From Hypericum androsaemum (taxonomy: Eukaryota; Streptophyta; Magnoliopsida; Malpighiales; Hypericaceae), in contig OZ023180.1 of NCBI GenBank assembly GCA_963995505.1, positions 16,382,689 to 16,446,688 on the forward strand: a DNA stretch of 64,000 bases, written 5' to 3'. Every line of letters begins with the position of its first letter. The stretch's first letter is position 1. Under the pieces are notes generated by a model that worked only from the letters and a program-made list of their open reading frames with translations, searched no databases and was not told the DNA's origin. Of this stretch, positions 1 to 10,085 are shown piece by piece. Both the position numbers and the translations under genes were made by a program.

Positions 1-839
1 ATGGTCTTTGATTTTGGTTTCGCTTATACTTGGGTTATTAGATGAAGGTAGCCATTCTCTTCGCTAGTCACAGGGAATCAACAAAACCACATTATGAAAT
101 TGAGCTCCAATATTGAAAACATAATGTGATTTGGCCACATTTTGGGCCCCGCTTTGTTCCGAATTTTCGAATTCTTGTTTCAATGTGAGAAATATAGTAC
201 GCCCAGTAGCAATATAAGGATCTCCAAAGGCAATCCGAGCCTATACTGAAATTGATTTCTCTGTTTCAGAGGATCAGATGGCATTTTCTAGTTTTCTGAA
301 GGCGATATGCTACTTGGAGGTGCGTTTTGTTTTTTTGAAAGAAAAAGGGCTCGGACATCAAGTTTGGTCGAGTTTATTGTTCGGACTTCGGAGTAAAAAT
401 ATGACAGCAAAAAACTTTCATTTCATGACATCTCTGAACTCGGTTGGACGAACCGGTACAGGCCGTAAAGACGGAGCCAGCGTAGGACGAACATATGAAG
501 CTTAATAACGTTTCAAAATGTAATTTGGTCAAAGTTACCTGAGAATATTTGTTGGTTTACTCGAATTTTACAAAGAATCATTTTTGAAGAAGAAAAGAGA
601 ATTTGGTCGCTTTATATAACTCCAGCCCGCCATTCTCTCCAATTACAATAAAACAGACGAGAAACCCTTCACTTGACATACATATACAGATTGCTTTCAA
701 GGAAACTCATGTCCACAAGCCCACATCTACTTTACATAAGTGAGGAAAGAAATAAGAAAAATCACACACTGAAATAAGCCAATATGTTCTACGCAATTCA
801 TAAAGACGGTACTTTTTATTTATCCTACATTTTTATATA
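1..839. other. intergenic stretch / 3' flank of PM19-like gene
   Basis: No coding exon is recognised here. The right end is the downstream flank of the minus-strand PM19-like gene. An AATAAA-type poly(A) signal lies on the minus strand near 813-820, about 20 bases past the stop codon. The longest open frames are short and have no recognisable motif. Confidence 0.5.
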
Positions 840-1694
840 TTATACCCCGGAACCCGCCACTGGGACTCCGGTGCCACCCTTCATCGGATCCTCGCCCGCA
901 GCCCTGGCACCGTAGTCGGTGTCTCGGTATCCTGGGCCGTACCTGCTGCTGAACATACCGGCGTGGAGCAACAAGACGTAGAGGAGCTGTGTAAAGCCCA
1001 GGATTATAGCAAACGCCTCAACAACCCTTAGTCTCCATCCTCTGTGCCCTCCTACGTGGATCTCTTTGCATGCCAGTCTGTCAAAGAAAAAACCCGACAA
1101 TCAGATACTTGAATCTCGATGAAATCCGCAAGATAATTCGGTATAATTAGCGCACCCGAAGGCTAGTGCAGTCACGGCCCAAGCAACCACTGACGACGAC
1201 GCAGCCGCGGCTAAGCTGTCATTCCTCCAAGTCCTGATGTGGTTGCCGCCCAGGAACTTGGATACTATCCCGAGCACGGCAGCCAATATAGCGAAAGTCA
1301 GAAAGAAACCTGTCGCTCCATTCCCTCCAAAACCTTAAAAAAATAATATTGCAAGAGTTAGCAACCGCTCTCCCATATATCTCTCTCCCCTTTTCCTTCT
1401 ATTAATTAAAGAAGAGAAGGCACAAGTTAACAAGCCATCATCCTCGACAAGGTTGGCTGAATTGAACACATGATCAATTTCTCTGAAATACTATGTTAAA
1501 ATCTCTATATCTGAGCCAAAATCTTAAGACAATGAATAAGTTCCGCGTGTGATAATCTCGGACTTACTTGGATGGTAGGTTTGGCCATTGATGTACCTAT
1601 TCATGCACCAACTAGCAAAACCCAACATAATAACATACATAACCAAGTTGAGGAACAGCAACGGAGCTGCCACATTTCTCCCAACCGTAGCCAT
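840..1694 (-). CDS. AWPM-19/PM19-like plasma membrane protein
   Basis: Three exons, complement(840..1077, 1156..1333, 1568..1694), give a 180-residue protein. Both introns are GT-AG (donors at 1567/1566 and 1155/1154) and the phases join cleanly. The protein begins MATVGRNVAAPLLFLNL and contains SFGGNGATGFFLTFAIL, FLGGNHIRTWR and HVGGHRGWRLRVVEAF, which are hallmarks of the plant AWPM-19 family. Four hydrophobic segments lie at about residues 9-30, 50-70, 88-108 and 125-147, so it is an integral membrane protein. The C-terminal tail is short and polar. Family members are known from ABA-treated and maturing-seed tissue and are linked to stress tolerance and dormancy; the biochemical activity is unclear, and reported transport roles are for relatives. 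Start chosen because the N-terminus matches the family and gives the usual length of about 180 residues. Confidence 0.93.
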
Positions 1695-1900
1695 CTTCCT
1701 GATCTCCTCCTCCCCCTCTTCGAACGAGTAACTTCTCCTTGATCACACTTCTTATCGCCTCTTCAGCTTCTTGCTTAGCTATAGAAAGAACCCAAAATCG
1801 GCCAAAGGTAATATAGACAAGATAAGGATATGAGAGCGGGATACGTGTAAGAGAAAGAGACCATGCATGATTGCTCTTTATTACAGGTGGGAGGACACTT
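1695..1900 (-). promoter_or_regulatory. putative promoter of PM19-like gene with RY and ABRE-like motifs
   Basis: The upstream region on the minus strand holds a TATA-like stretch near 1810-1818, an ACGTGT core (ABRE-like) at about 1841-1847 and a perfect RY repeat CATGCATG at 1863-1870. RY and ABRE elements together are typical of ABI3/bZIP control of seed-maturation genes, which fits the family. Short motifs can occur by chance, so confidence is modest. Confidence 0.4.
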
Positions 1901-3223
1901 GTCCATTTATTCGAATTGCCTTGCAGAGTTTTGATGATATTAATTCCTGTATACGGTGCGTGCGTGTCTGGTTTGGATGTCGTCTTGAGAGGAGGCGTGT
2001 TTGCCTACTTGTCAGCTCCACGGTTACCGCCCACCATCAGAATCCAATCCTGATAAACTCTGATCTAGCGTATGTTTTAGCTTGCAGCGAGTAATTAGTT
2101 ACTACTCTCTTTTTTTTTGGGGGGAAGTTACTTCTCCTTTTGAAACTTACCACCGCAGAATTTTAGAATTTGAGAATCGAGAGACTTTATTTTAGATATA
2201 ATTATTAAAATACGTGTAAGGTATGAATCCAAAACATCTTTTCCTTGGACTAATCTTATTAATGAATAACTTGTAGTGTTGATTTAAATTATTGAGACAT
2301 TGTCATGATTAGAAAATTACGACTACAACCATAAACTCACGGTTATGATTACGGTTTGAAGTAAGATTGTAACCCAATGGCTATAGCCACACTTTTGATA
2401 AACCTTCAGCTTTATAGCTAATTTTTAAACCAAAATTAGCATGATTATGATATGTTTAGAAAGACTTAAATAATTTAATTTGTACTATTTATATGAACAT
2501 AGTGTACCTCTTATTTAGATTAAGCGCACTTGACCTGGAAAAATTTCAAGATGGGTAAACTCCTGTTTCGAGACTAACCAAGCTCAAAATTTGGTAAAGC
2601 AATTTTTTTACCTTTAAACTTTAACGCTTAATCCATACTTTCATTTTGTATGTGTCAAGACTCGGGTCCGGAGTCATACTAATTACTAAAACCAAGCAAC
2701 ATGGCACGAAAGGCTCTCAAAACTTCTGCTAAGGCCGGAAGAAGGCCCACCCATCCTACATCCCAAGCCCAAATCATGCATACCTTTTAAATAAACCACT
2801 CAAAAAAACTGAGTTCATAAGCACCCATTTACCCGTAGGAAATCTAAATGCGTACCTTCTCGTTCCGAATGAGTAGGTTTTACTCAATTCGCGATGGACG
2901 AGTCACAATATATATACAACCATGGTCAAGTACCTATTGTCAGAATGCCCGCACGGAGTGTTGGGATTCGCTCTGTGCCATGCAGAAGTGTTCTGGAAAG
3001 ACGCGAGGGAGATCCAACGGTGGCATGCAAAGCGGGATATAAGGGTAATTATGACGTGTGAAAATACGTGTCCAACTTTTTTCATACGTCCAACTTAGAA
3101 AAGGAGAAAGAGTGGTGATGGGACCTACGAAAGAGTAATTTTTCTATAACTTGCATGTTTTTTTTCCTTTCCATTAAATGTTCTCTCCTTTTATGCCTAT
3201 CATTTAATTTTTTTGAAGCACAT
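1901..3223. other. AT-rich intergenic DNA
   Basis: No exon, RNA gene or bounded transposon was recognised. Open frames are short and lack motifs. The right edge ends in the 9-bp target duplication of the next element. Confidence 0.4.
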
Positions 3224-3232
3224 TTATTTTTT

Positions 3233-4022
3233 GGGATAAAGACACTTTAATATCCTGTATTATAAAAATTAGATATTTGCACCCTTATTATAAAAACACC
3301 CAACAAACTACCCTGTATTTATGTGAATCTAATTTTTGGTGACTAGAGCTGACATGTGAACAATGACATGACAATAACTGATAATTAAAAAATATGTAAA
3401 CTCTTTTCTTCCCTGAAATGTTTTGCATTCCCTTCTTTTTTTTCCTCCATCTTTTTCCTTCCTAGAATTTCTCTCTCTCAAGTCGTTTCTCCCTTCTAAA
3501 GGTGAGCTCCCCCATTTCTTCCTCTTTGCTTACTTTGAAAGAATCTGCTAACTTGCCTCACTGTTTTGCAGATACCCCATTTTAATTGAAGGGCTGAGAG
3601 GAGTCCTAGTTCCCAAATTGAAGAACTCGGAAGAACCCTAGTCAAAAAATCGAGCGTTTGAATTAAAAGGGTTAGAATTAAAATCGAGCATTTGAATTAA
3701 AAGGGTTTGATGATAGCAGGACGAGATTAGCACAGCATGGCTAGCGATAGGAAAATTGCCTAATTCGTAAGATGGAAAGGAGGAAAAAAAATCAAAACAT
3801 ATGTTAACTTACGGAAGGAAAGAAGTGTTATGTGCTTTTTAAAGTAATTTTTATTAACTTGTCCATGTCATCTAGTTATTTTCATGTCAGTATTGCCATG
3901 TCAGCCCTGGTAACTCAAAAGTTAGGTTAACATAAATACATGATATTTTATTGGGTATTTTTATAATAGGGGTGCAAAGTGTCTATTTCTTATAATACGG
4001 GGTACTAAAGTGTCTTTATCCC
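3233..4022. mobile_element. non-autonomous Mutator-like element with long terminal inverted repeats
   Basis: The left end begins GGGATAAAGACACTTTA and the right end is its inverted copy, ending TAAAGTGTCTTTATCCC. The inverted repeat extends imperfectly for about 150 bases on each side. Identical 9-bp duplications (ttatttttt) flank it at 3224-3232 and 4023-4031, the size expected for Mutator-like elements. No transposase is present. The centre (about 3440-3720) holds a gene-like segment with a possible short intron: GGTGAG near 3501 and a pyrimidine-rich TTTTGCAG near 3565-3572. This looks like captured host DNA. Confidence 0.75.
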
Positions 4023-4058
4023 TTATTTTTTTCGTCTTTCCAATAAATTTTTATATGG

Positions 4059-4460
4059 CATGTCTGGTTGCGATTAAATGACATGCCCGGTTACGATTAG
4101 ATAGCATGTCCAGTTACAATAAATAACATACCCGGTTATGAATAATTAATTAAATGCCATGCCCGATTACGATAAAATGGCATGTCCGGTTTCGATAAAA
4201 AGACATACCCAATTACGATTAAATGGCATGTTTGGTACGTAACCAGGTATGACATTTAATCATAACCGGACCGGACTTGCTATTTGATTAATTATTTAAT
4301 TTATTTTAAATTTTATTAAATATTAACCTCACATGCTATTTGACATAACCTCAGCATATCATTTGACATAACCGGGTATGTCATTAAATTAATTATTAAT
4401 TTTATTAAATATATACGTGACATGTCATTTGACATAATTTGGACATGCCATTTAATTTAT
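4059..4460. repeat. degenerate tandem repeat, ~23-bp unit, followed by inverted copies
   Basis: Seven or eight imperfect units of roughly 22-31 bases share the core CATGCCCGGTTACGATTAA between 4059 and about 4245. After this the same words appear inverted (for example AACCGGGTATGTCATT near 4371) to about 4460. The array starts 37 bases after the preceding Mutator-like element. No coding potential. Confidence 0.7.
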
Positions 4461-4969
4461 TATTAAAATAGTAAAATAAAAGTTCAATTTTACAACAAAA
4501 ATTTTAAAAGTTCAATAATTCGTACATTTGATGTCTGTCATGAAATATGACACATCCATTTAAAGCCTGCCTTGGAATATGACACACATTCATTTAATGC
4601 CCTTTCTTCCTTGTCACACGCGCGCATAACCCTTTTGGACTTTTTTGCCCTTTTCCGCGTGGTACGAAATAATTAAATTTCGTGCCAAATCCGTCCCCAT
4701 TATCAACAACTTTGGATTTGGTATAGAGGTTTGGATGGTCTAGACTCGAATTTGGACCAGAGATCTGGATTTAGTACGTGTGCGTTAGAGAATTAACAAT
4801 AGAAAGTAGAAAAAATTCATGCATGTGATCTCGGGGTATTTTCGTCTTATACCTATCTTCCTCTTTCTTTCCCCACTCTTTCTCTCTCCAATCACACCTT
4901 CCCTTTTATTTCATCTCTCTATCCAACTTTCCTTTTTTTCTTTCCACCAATCTTTTTCTCTCCATTCTC
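4461..4969. other. intergenic DNA
   Basis: AT-rich to about 4800, then pyrimidine-rich (CTCTCTCC runs) to the target duplication of the next element. Nothing gene-like seen. Confidence 0.4.
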
Positions 4970-4977
4970 TCTCCAGC

Positions 4978-5594
4978 CAATGTTTTAAAAATTATAGTCC
5001 GACCAGCGATCAGTCTGGTCAGACCGCTACTCAGAATCAAATTCAGGTTGATTTTTTCCTAAAATCAAGAATGTAGTTCGACCGGCTAAAATCTGGTTGG
5101 ACCGCTCAGTCAGGTACTTTCGAGTGACTTGGTTCGTCCGGATCAGAAAAATTAGTGTTTATTTTTTCTATTTTATCTTATTTAATTTAGAAACAAAACC
5201 TCAACTTCCACATTTGGAGAGTGTACATCACTTTTTGATCACAAAAAATTTATTTTTAACAATTCTTGATAATATTTCAACTAAGTCAAATGAATTGGAC
5301 TAATATGTCGAACCTGAAAATTTGTATAATCATCTTATTGTTCTTTTAGACTTGTTCAATTCATGTTTGAAGACTTTGTTTGGAGACTTTGTTTGGATAA
5401 ATTGTATAACAAAGTTGCTAAATATTTGAAATTATTTAATATTTTATCATTGTTTATGTTAAATTAAATTTATTAAATATTATTTAATTATATTAATATA
5501 AAATAGAAGTACCGGTCTGACCGACAACCCGACCGAGTAAACTAGAAATTTTAAGAATTTCGGGTCGCCTTCCGGGTCGGTTTTAAAAACATTG
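4978..5594. mobile_element. hAT-like non-autonomous element (MITE)
   Basis: Termini CAATGTTTTAAAAA and TTTTAAAAACATTG form an inverted repeat. The 8-bp flanks tctccagc (4970-4977) and tctctagc (5595-5602) differ at one position, which fits a hAT-type 8-bp target duplication. Subterminal regions carry repeated TCCGACC/GGTCGG words. No transposase. A relative lies at 31155-31526 and a more decayed one near 53610. Confidence 0.65.
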
Positions 5595-5631
5595 TCTCTA
5601 GCTTCCAAGGTAAGATTTGCATTTAATTATT

Positions 5632-5850
5632 GGGAAAATTTCACATTAGTACCATTTGGTTTCATATTTTCATAATTTAGTATCACGTTATTTTAAATTG
5701 GTAATTCGGTCAATGTAGTTTACAATTTTTTTCGGGGCATGTCCAGGGCAGCTGCCCGCCCGAACGAGCTTGAAATACGTCTATTTTGACCCGACGTGAT
5801 GGACACGTGACTGACGAGTGTAATTAGTTACTGCTAACATGTAATATGAC
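5632..5850. mobile_element. left terminus of a Mutator-like element (GGGAAAA/CAGCTGCCCG family)
   Basis: The segment starts GGGAAAATTTCACATTAGTACC, parallel to the ends at 31615, 35417 and 54081, and carries the family's subterminal GGCAGCTGCCCGCCCGAAC word near 5747. A matching right end was not found before 7300, so the element is truncated or its right end has decayed. It lies about 30 bases from the right target duplication of the preceding hAT-like element. The AGC-kinase relic at 6219-6655 may be its cargo. Confidence 0.5.
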
Positions 5851-6218
5851 TAATTAACAAAACAATCCCAATGTTATAACAAATTATCAAAAACTCTTCT
5901 TGCTCCCTCCCGTAACCTATCTTCTTCCTCCCTATTTTTTCCCTTTTTCCAATAATATCGTATTTTTCATTCTTAAATCAATAATCCAAAATTCCTTTAA
6001 TAACATTGAAACATATTACCGCTTGTACAATTGGAGTAAATCAACCTTACAATCCACCACCGTCGCAGGTAACATTAAATCAACAAAAAAGAACCCACTA
6101 AGCAATTAAAACAAAAAAAAATCAATTAAAACCAAATGCCAAGAAACAAACAGCCCAACTATATAAACAAAACCCATCTTCCCCTATATCTCCCGAACCA
6201 AAAGCCAAACACAGAGAA

Positions 6219-6655
6219 ATGGGCACACTACGACACAGCGGCGGCGGCGATGAACTGGACGCCCTACGGGCCATCAAGGTCCTGGGCAAGGGCGCGATGT
6301 GTACCCCTTCCTCCCTGAGCTGATCTCCAGCTTCGAGGACCACGACTTCCTCGCGTTGTCCGTCCCGTTCTGTCCCGGCGGCGACCTCAATGCCCTCTGC
6401 CACCGCCAGAATGACCAAGTGTTCTCCCCCGTCGTGGCCCGATTTTACCTCGCTGAGATCCTCGTCACCCTCCGCCACCTCCACACCCGCCTCGGCCTTG
6501 CCTTCCGCGACTTCAAGTCCCTCTCCGACTTCGACCTCTCCCGCTCCCTCTCCCACCCCACCCCATCATCAAGTCCCTTATCGCCGCCCGGGACGACGCT
6601 GTTTCTAAGCTGAAGAAGGCCAAGTCCGCACGTGTCATTCCGGTGGGCCCAGCGG
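6219..6655 (+). pseudogene. AGC protein kinase relic, UNICORN (UCN)-like
   Basis: Translated pieces match plant UCN-type AGC kinases in order: LRAIKVLGKGAM (glycine-loop start), YPFLPELISSFEDHDFLALS, VPFCPGGDLNALCHRQND, FSPVVARFYLAEILVTLRHLH, then SDFDLSRSL of the activation segment. The gene is broken. After GKGAM it lacks the rest of the glycine loop and the ATP-binding lysine region and shifts frame. After FRDFK the catalytic loop (the PEN part) is deleted and the text jumps to DFDLSRS. No C-terminal lobe follows. Base composition (GC-rich) differs sharply from the flanks. It lies downstream of a Mutator-like left end, so transposon capture is possible but unproven. Confidence 0.75.
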
Positions 6656-7314
6656 ACATACCAAAATCACATCGTCGGTCACACCATCCTCGGTCATACC
6701 GTTTGAAACTATCAATAAAAAATAACCAACTCATGTATGATCTGATGGATACGGTGTCAATCATTAAACATGAGGTGGAAGGATCGAATATCATGACCGT
6801 TTAAGATCCGAAATTATGGAAATAATTTAAATCTCATAAAAAAATTATCAATAAAAAATTCATTAACAAATTGGAAATAACTAGAAAAAAATAAAAAAAA
6901 TCCAAGTTCTGGACAATAAATGATATAAAAAGAGGGAAAGTTTCAATTGAATAGTGGTGTACAAAGACGGGCGAATGTGTACCTTCTCATTTAATGACCT
7001 AAGAATGTTTACCTATTAATTGGTCATTATTTACAAGTTTATTACAGGAGATCACCTCTTTTTCCTTTGGTCCTTACGGTACATTTTTGTTTTTGTTGTA
7101 CACAATCTGGCCTCATTGTCAACCAAATATACCGGAAATAATGGAAACAATTTAGTTTATCTAACTCAAGGAATTCATAATCACATAATCGTTCACGTTG
7201 ACAAAAATTTTGTTACCGAATTTTAGTATATAGATAAATTTCTATAAACTAATATTCAGTTAATTACTCTCGAATTTCTAGTATATACATTTATTATTGA
7301 TATAATCCTTACTA
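6656..7314. other. AT-rich intergenic DNA
   Basis: No coding or RNA feature recognised. It should hold the right end of the element starting at 5632, but no matching inverted terminus is visible. Confidence 0.35.
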
Positions 7315-7800
7315 TTTTTAGAAAATATTTTGTCGTCTCTAAATGAGATAAACTTTAACTGTCGTATCACTCGATGATACTATCAATCAATTTTCTTTTT
7401 TTAATGTTAAATAACGTATATCGCAACCAACCCATGAGCACCGACATCAACCCAGCAACGCCACTGTCTAGGACGTCGTCTTCAATCTATGTACCCAAAA
7501 TCTAGGATTTCGTCCACCACAATATTGAGCTCACATAAGCTCGTCCACCAGTATGTTTCTTGATAGTCTCCTTCTTTATTGGTGGGTGTCACGGATTGGT
7601 AACACCCGACGGGGAGGATGACCATGGGTTGGTGCGTTGACGAAGGATTAGCTCAGGAGAGAATGAATTTTTTTATTTTTTTAATATTTTTAAAATGTAC
7701 AAAGGTCATAGAAATTAAATTAATGATGTCAACGAGGGATCCGAAAGTAACATTTTCAGAAACTACAAAGATGAAAAATGTTCTTTGAAACATTAAGAAC
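7315..7800. mobile_element. degenerate inverted-repeat element related to 34053-35203
   Basis: The right part (about 7730-7800, GTCAACGAGGGATCCGAAAG) matches the right inner end of the element at 34053-35203 (GTCAGCGAGGGATCCTAAAG). The left part near 7345-7395 resembles its inverted copy (TCACTCGATGATACTATCAA). The GC-richer middle (7430-7640) may be captured DNA. Precise ends and target duplications could not be set. Confidence 0.35.
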
Positions 7801-8472
7801 CTTTGATATAATTAGTGCATACACTAAGAGAGCAATTTACCGATTAATATTTGATAAATTAATAATTTTTATAAAATAATATTTTCCATCTCAAATGTTG
7901 TATGGGGTTCAATAGAAACAACATAGATCACTAACCCGATGAAAAAGAAAACTCGAGAGAAATGGTTTTTGATGCCTGATTTATTATTATCTTTAAAGTG
8001 TTATTTAGGCCCTTTAATATTGTTATGAATTTAGGCAAGTACATATCTAGGATTCCTAGAAAATACTAGAAGATTAAAGGACCAACAATTTTTTTTCACC
8101 TAAGAACTCTAAACAACTCATTTAATGGTGTTACACAAATGTGAGAGATAGAGAGATAATTAAAACGGAATTGGGATAAGAAAAATAACAATGACTCGGT
8201 CATTTTATAGCAAATCAAAATTAGCTTGAAGTTGTGTCTCAAGGATCATCACTTGCACCAAACTTTCAAAGGTCATATTCTTCTCCATTGAATGCCATCA
8301 AGAAACAGATATATAGATCTCTCTCACTTTCGAGTTCAAAATTTGTCAACTTGGTTTGCAATCAAGTTGGAACTTATCTAATTATTTATTACTATTAACA
8401 TGAAATAATCATGAAGATTTTTATATTATTAGCATATAAGAAACATAATTATATAATATTGAAATAGTATAG
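7801..8472. other. AT-rich intergenic DNA
   Basis: No exon or bounded repeat recognised. It abuts the LTR of the truncated copia element at 8473. Confidence 0.35.
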
Positions 8473-9089
8473 TGAAGGTTTCAACGCGTAATTAACGAAT
8501 AATTACGTGTTAAAACTGAGTAATTAATAAACTAATTCGTTAATAATAAATTACTTACTTGTTGAAGCAAGAGGTCCACAGGTTCGGGTCCACAATGTCT
8601 TCGTGCTAGTCGAATTACGATCACGTTTTAACGGATTTGTAATTAATTTTTACAAGATTTCCTCTATAGAAAATCTGATCAAAATTCAGGAACTAATCCA
8701 GAATTTTTTCTTTCTTATTGAGTGGTTGTGGAAAAACTTACAAATTGGTCCAGCCGAATTTCTCCTTTTATAGGAAAATTCGGCACAGCAGAATGCGCCA
8801 CGTGGCACTACTGGGCCGCATGTCCGCCACATGGCGTGCCACGTGGCATTTGGATCGCATGTACGGCATGTGGCACTTCAGACCGCATGTCTACCACGTG
8901 GCGCCACGTCAGCGCGGCACGTGGGCCACCACCTTTGGTGGCAACTGCGCCAGCGCCACGTCACGCTGACGTGGTGCCTACGTGGTATCGGGCCGGTCAA
9001 CGCGGGTTGACCGGCCCATCCAACCCAACTGATGGGCCTGGGCCCAATCAGGCACAATAATAATTGCCTGATGGGCCCAAGGTCCAACA
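8473..9089 (-). repeat. LTR (3') of copia copy 1
   Basis: Read on the minus strand it starts TGTTGGACCTTGGGCCCATC after the polypurine tract and ends CGTTGAAACCTTCA. It contains many CACGTGG/CCACGT words between about 8800 and 8970, then a TATA box (CCTATAAAAGG on the minus strand near 8765-8775). The mirror layout to the complete copia LTRs supports the call. No partner LTR is present. Confidence 0.8.
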
Positions 9090-10085
9090 TCTCCCACTCA
9101 ATTATTATTGACCTTGATCAACAGTTATCAGATTTCTTTAAAGAATTTCGTGCGACCAGCACACGTCGAGTATGTTAAGCCAAATTCAAGAGCACGGACA
9201 CTCAGTCTACTTGAATAGTATCATCTCGACAACCTTCATGTATAATATATGCTATTACCCCAGGACTCATGTCACATTCTATTGTTCACATCAGTGATTT
9301 CAAACAATTATATTCAGGTTCACTATTATATTTTTTAATACAATTGGTGCACATGAACCACAAAACTCAAAATGTGATGAACAGAGTTCCTTCTCCCTTA
9401 ACTATATTCTTTTCATAATGATACAGCCTGCTTTTCTGGTCAGCCCTGCCAGGTCGAATCGCTATGCCATAATATTTTCATGAACTCTCTAAGCTAGCAG
9501 CACTGGATCATATTTCCAGAATACGTTTAGGATCTTAAGGGTAGGTTTTGGGAATCACAGTTCTCAAAAATTGGTCTCACACCAGGGATTATGAAATCAT
9601 TCAATATTTTCATCCCATCCAGTGGTCGAGTAGCACACATGATACTGATCACGTGTTACGGTGTATTTTCCTTTTTAAAGGAACACATGTCATTTAACAC
9701 CATACTAGAGTATCAGCCTTAGCTTAACTCTAGGCTAATAGGACAGACATTATGATAAGTTCCACTTATATCTTATCATATGGATTGTAGAAAATCCAAA
9801 TGCAGCAACTTATTCTTGCATCCCATAAGAAAACTTGCTCTTGAGCAAGACGGCATTCCGTCATAGGACATGCACTTATGAATGGCCAATAACTGCCTCA
9901 TCTCATCTAGGAATCAACTTCTTGACTCCCACTGAGGTAAACACCCGTGTGAGTGGGCTACTTCTCTGTCCGACATATTTCATAAATAACTCATATTGCC
10001 AAATAAAACTCCTTTATTTCAACTAATTAGATTATAAATAAAACTGTCGTAAACCCAGTGACTTAACATGTCTCTCGAACACTTC

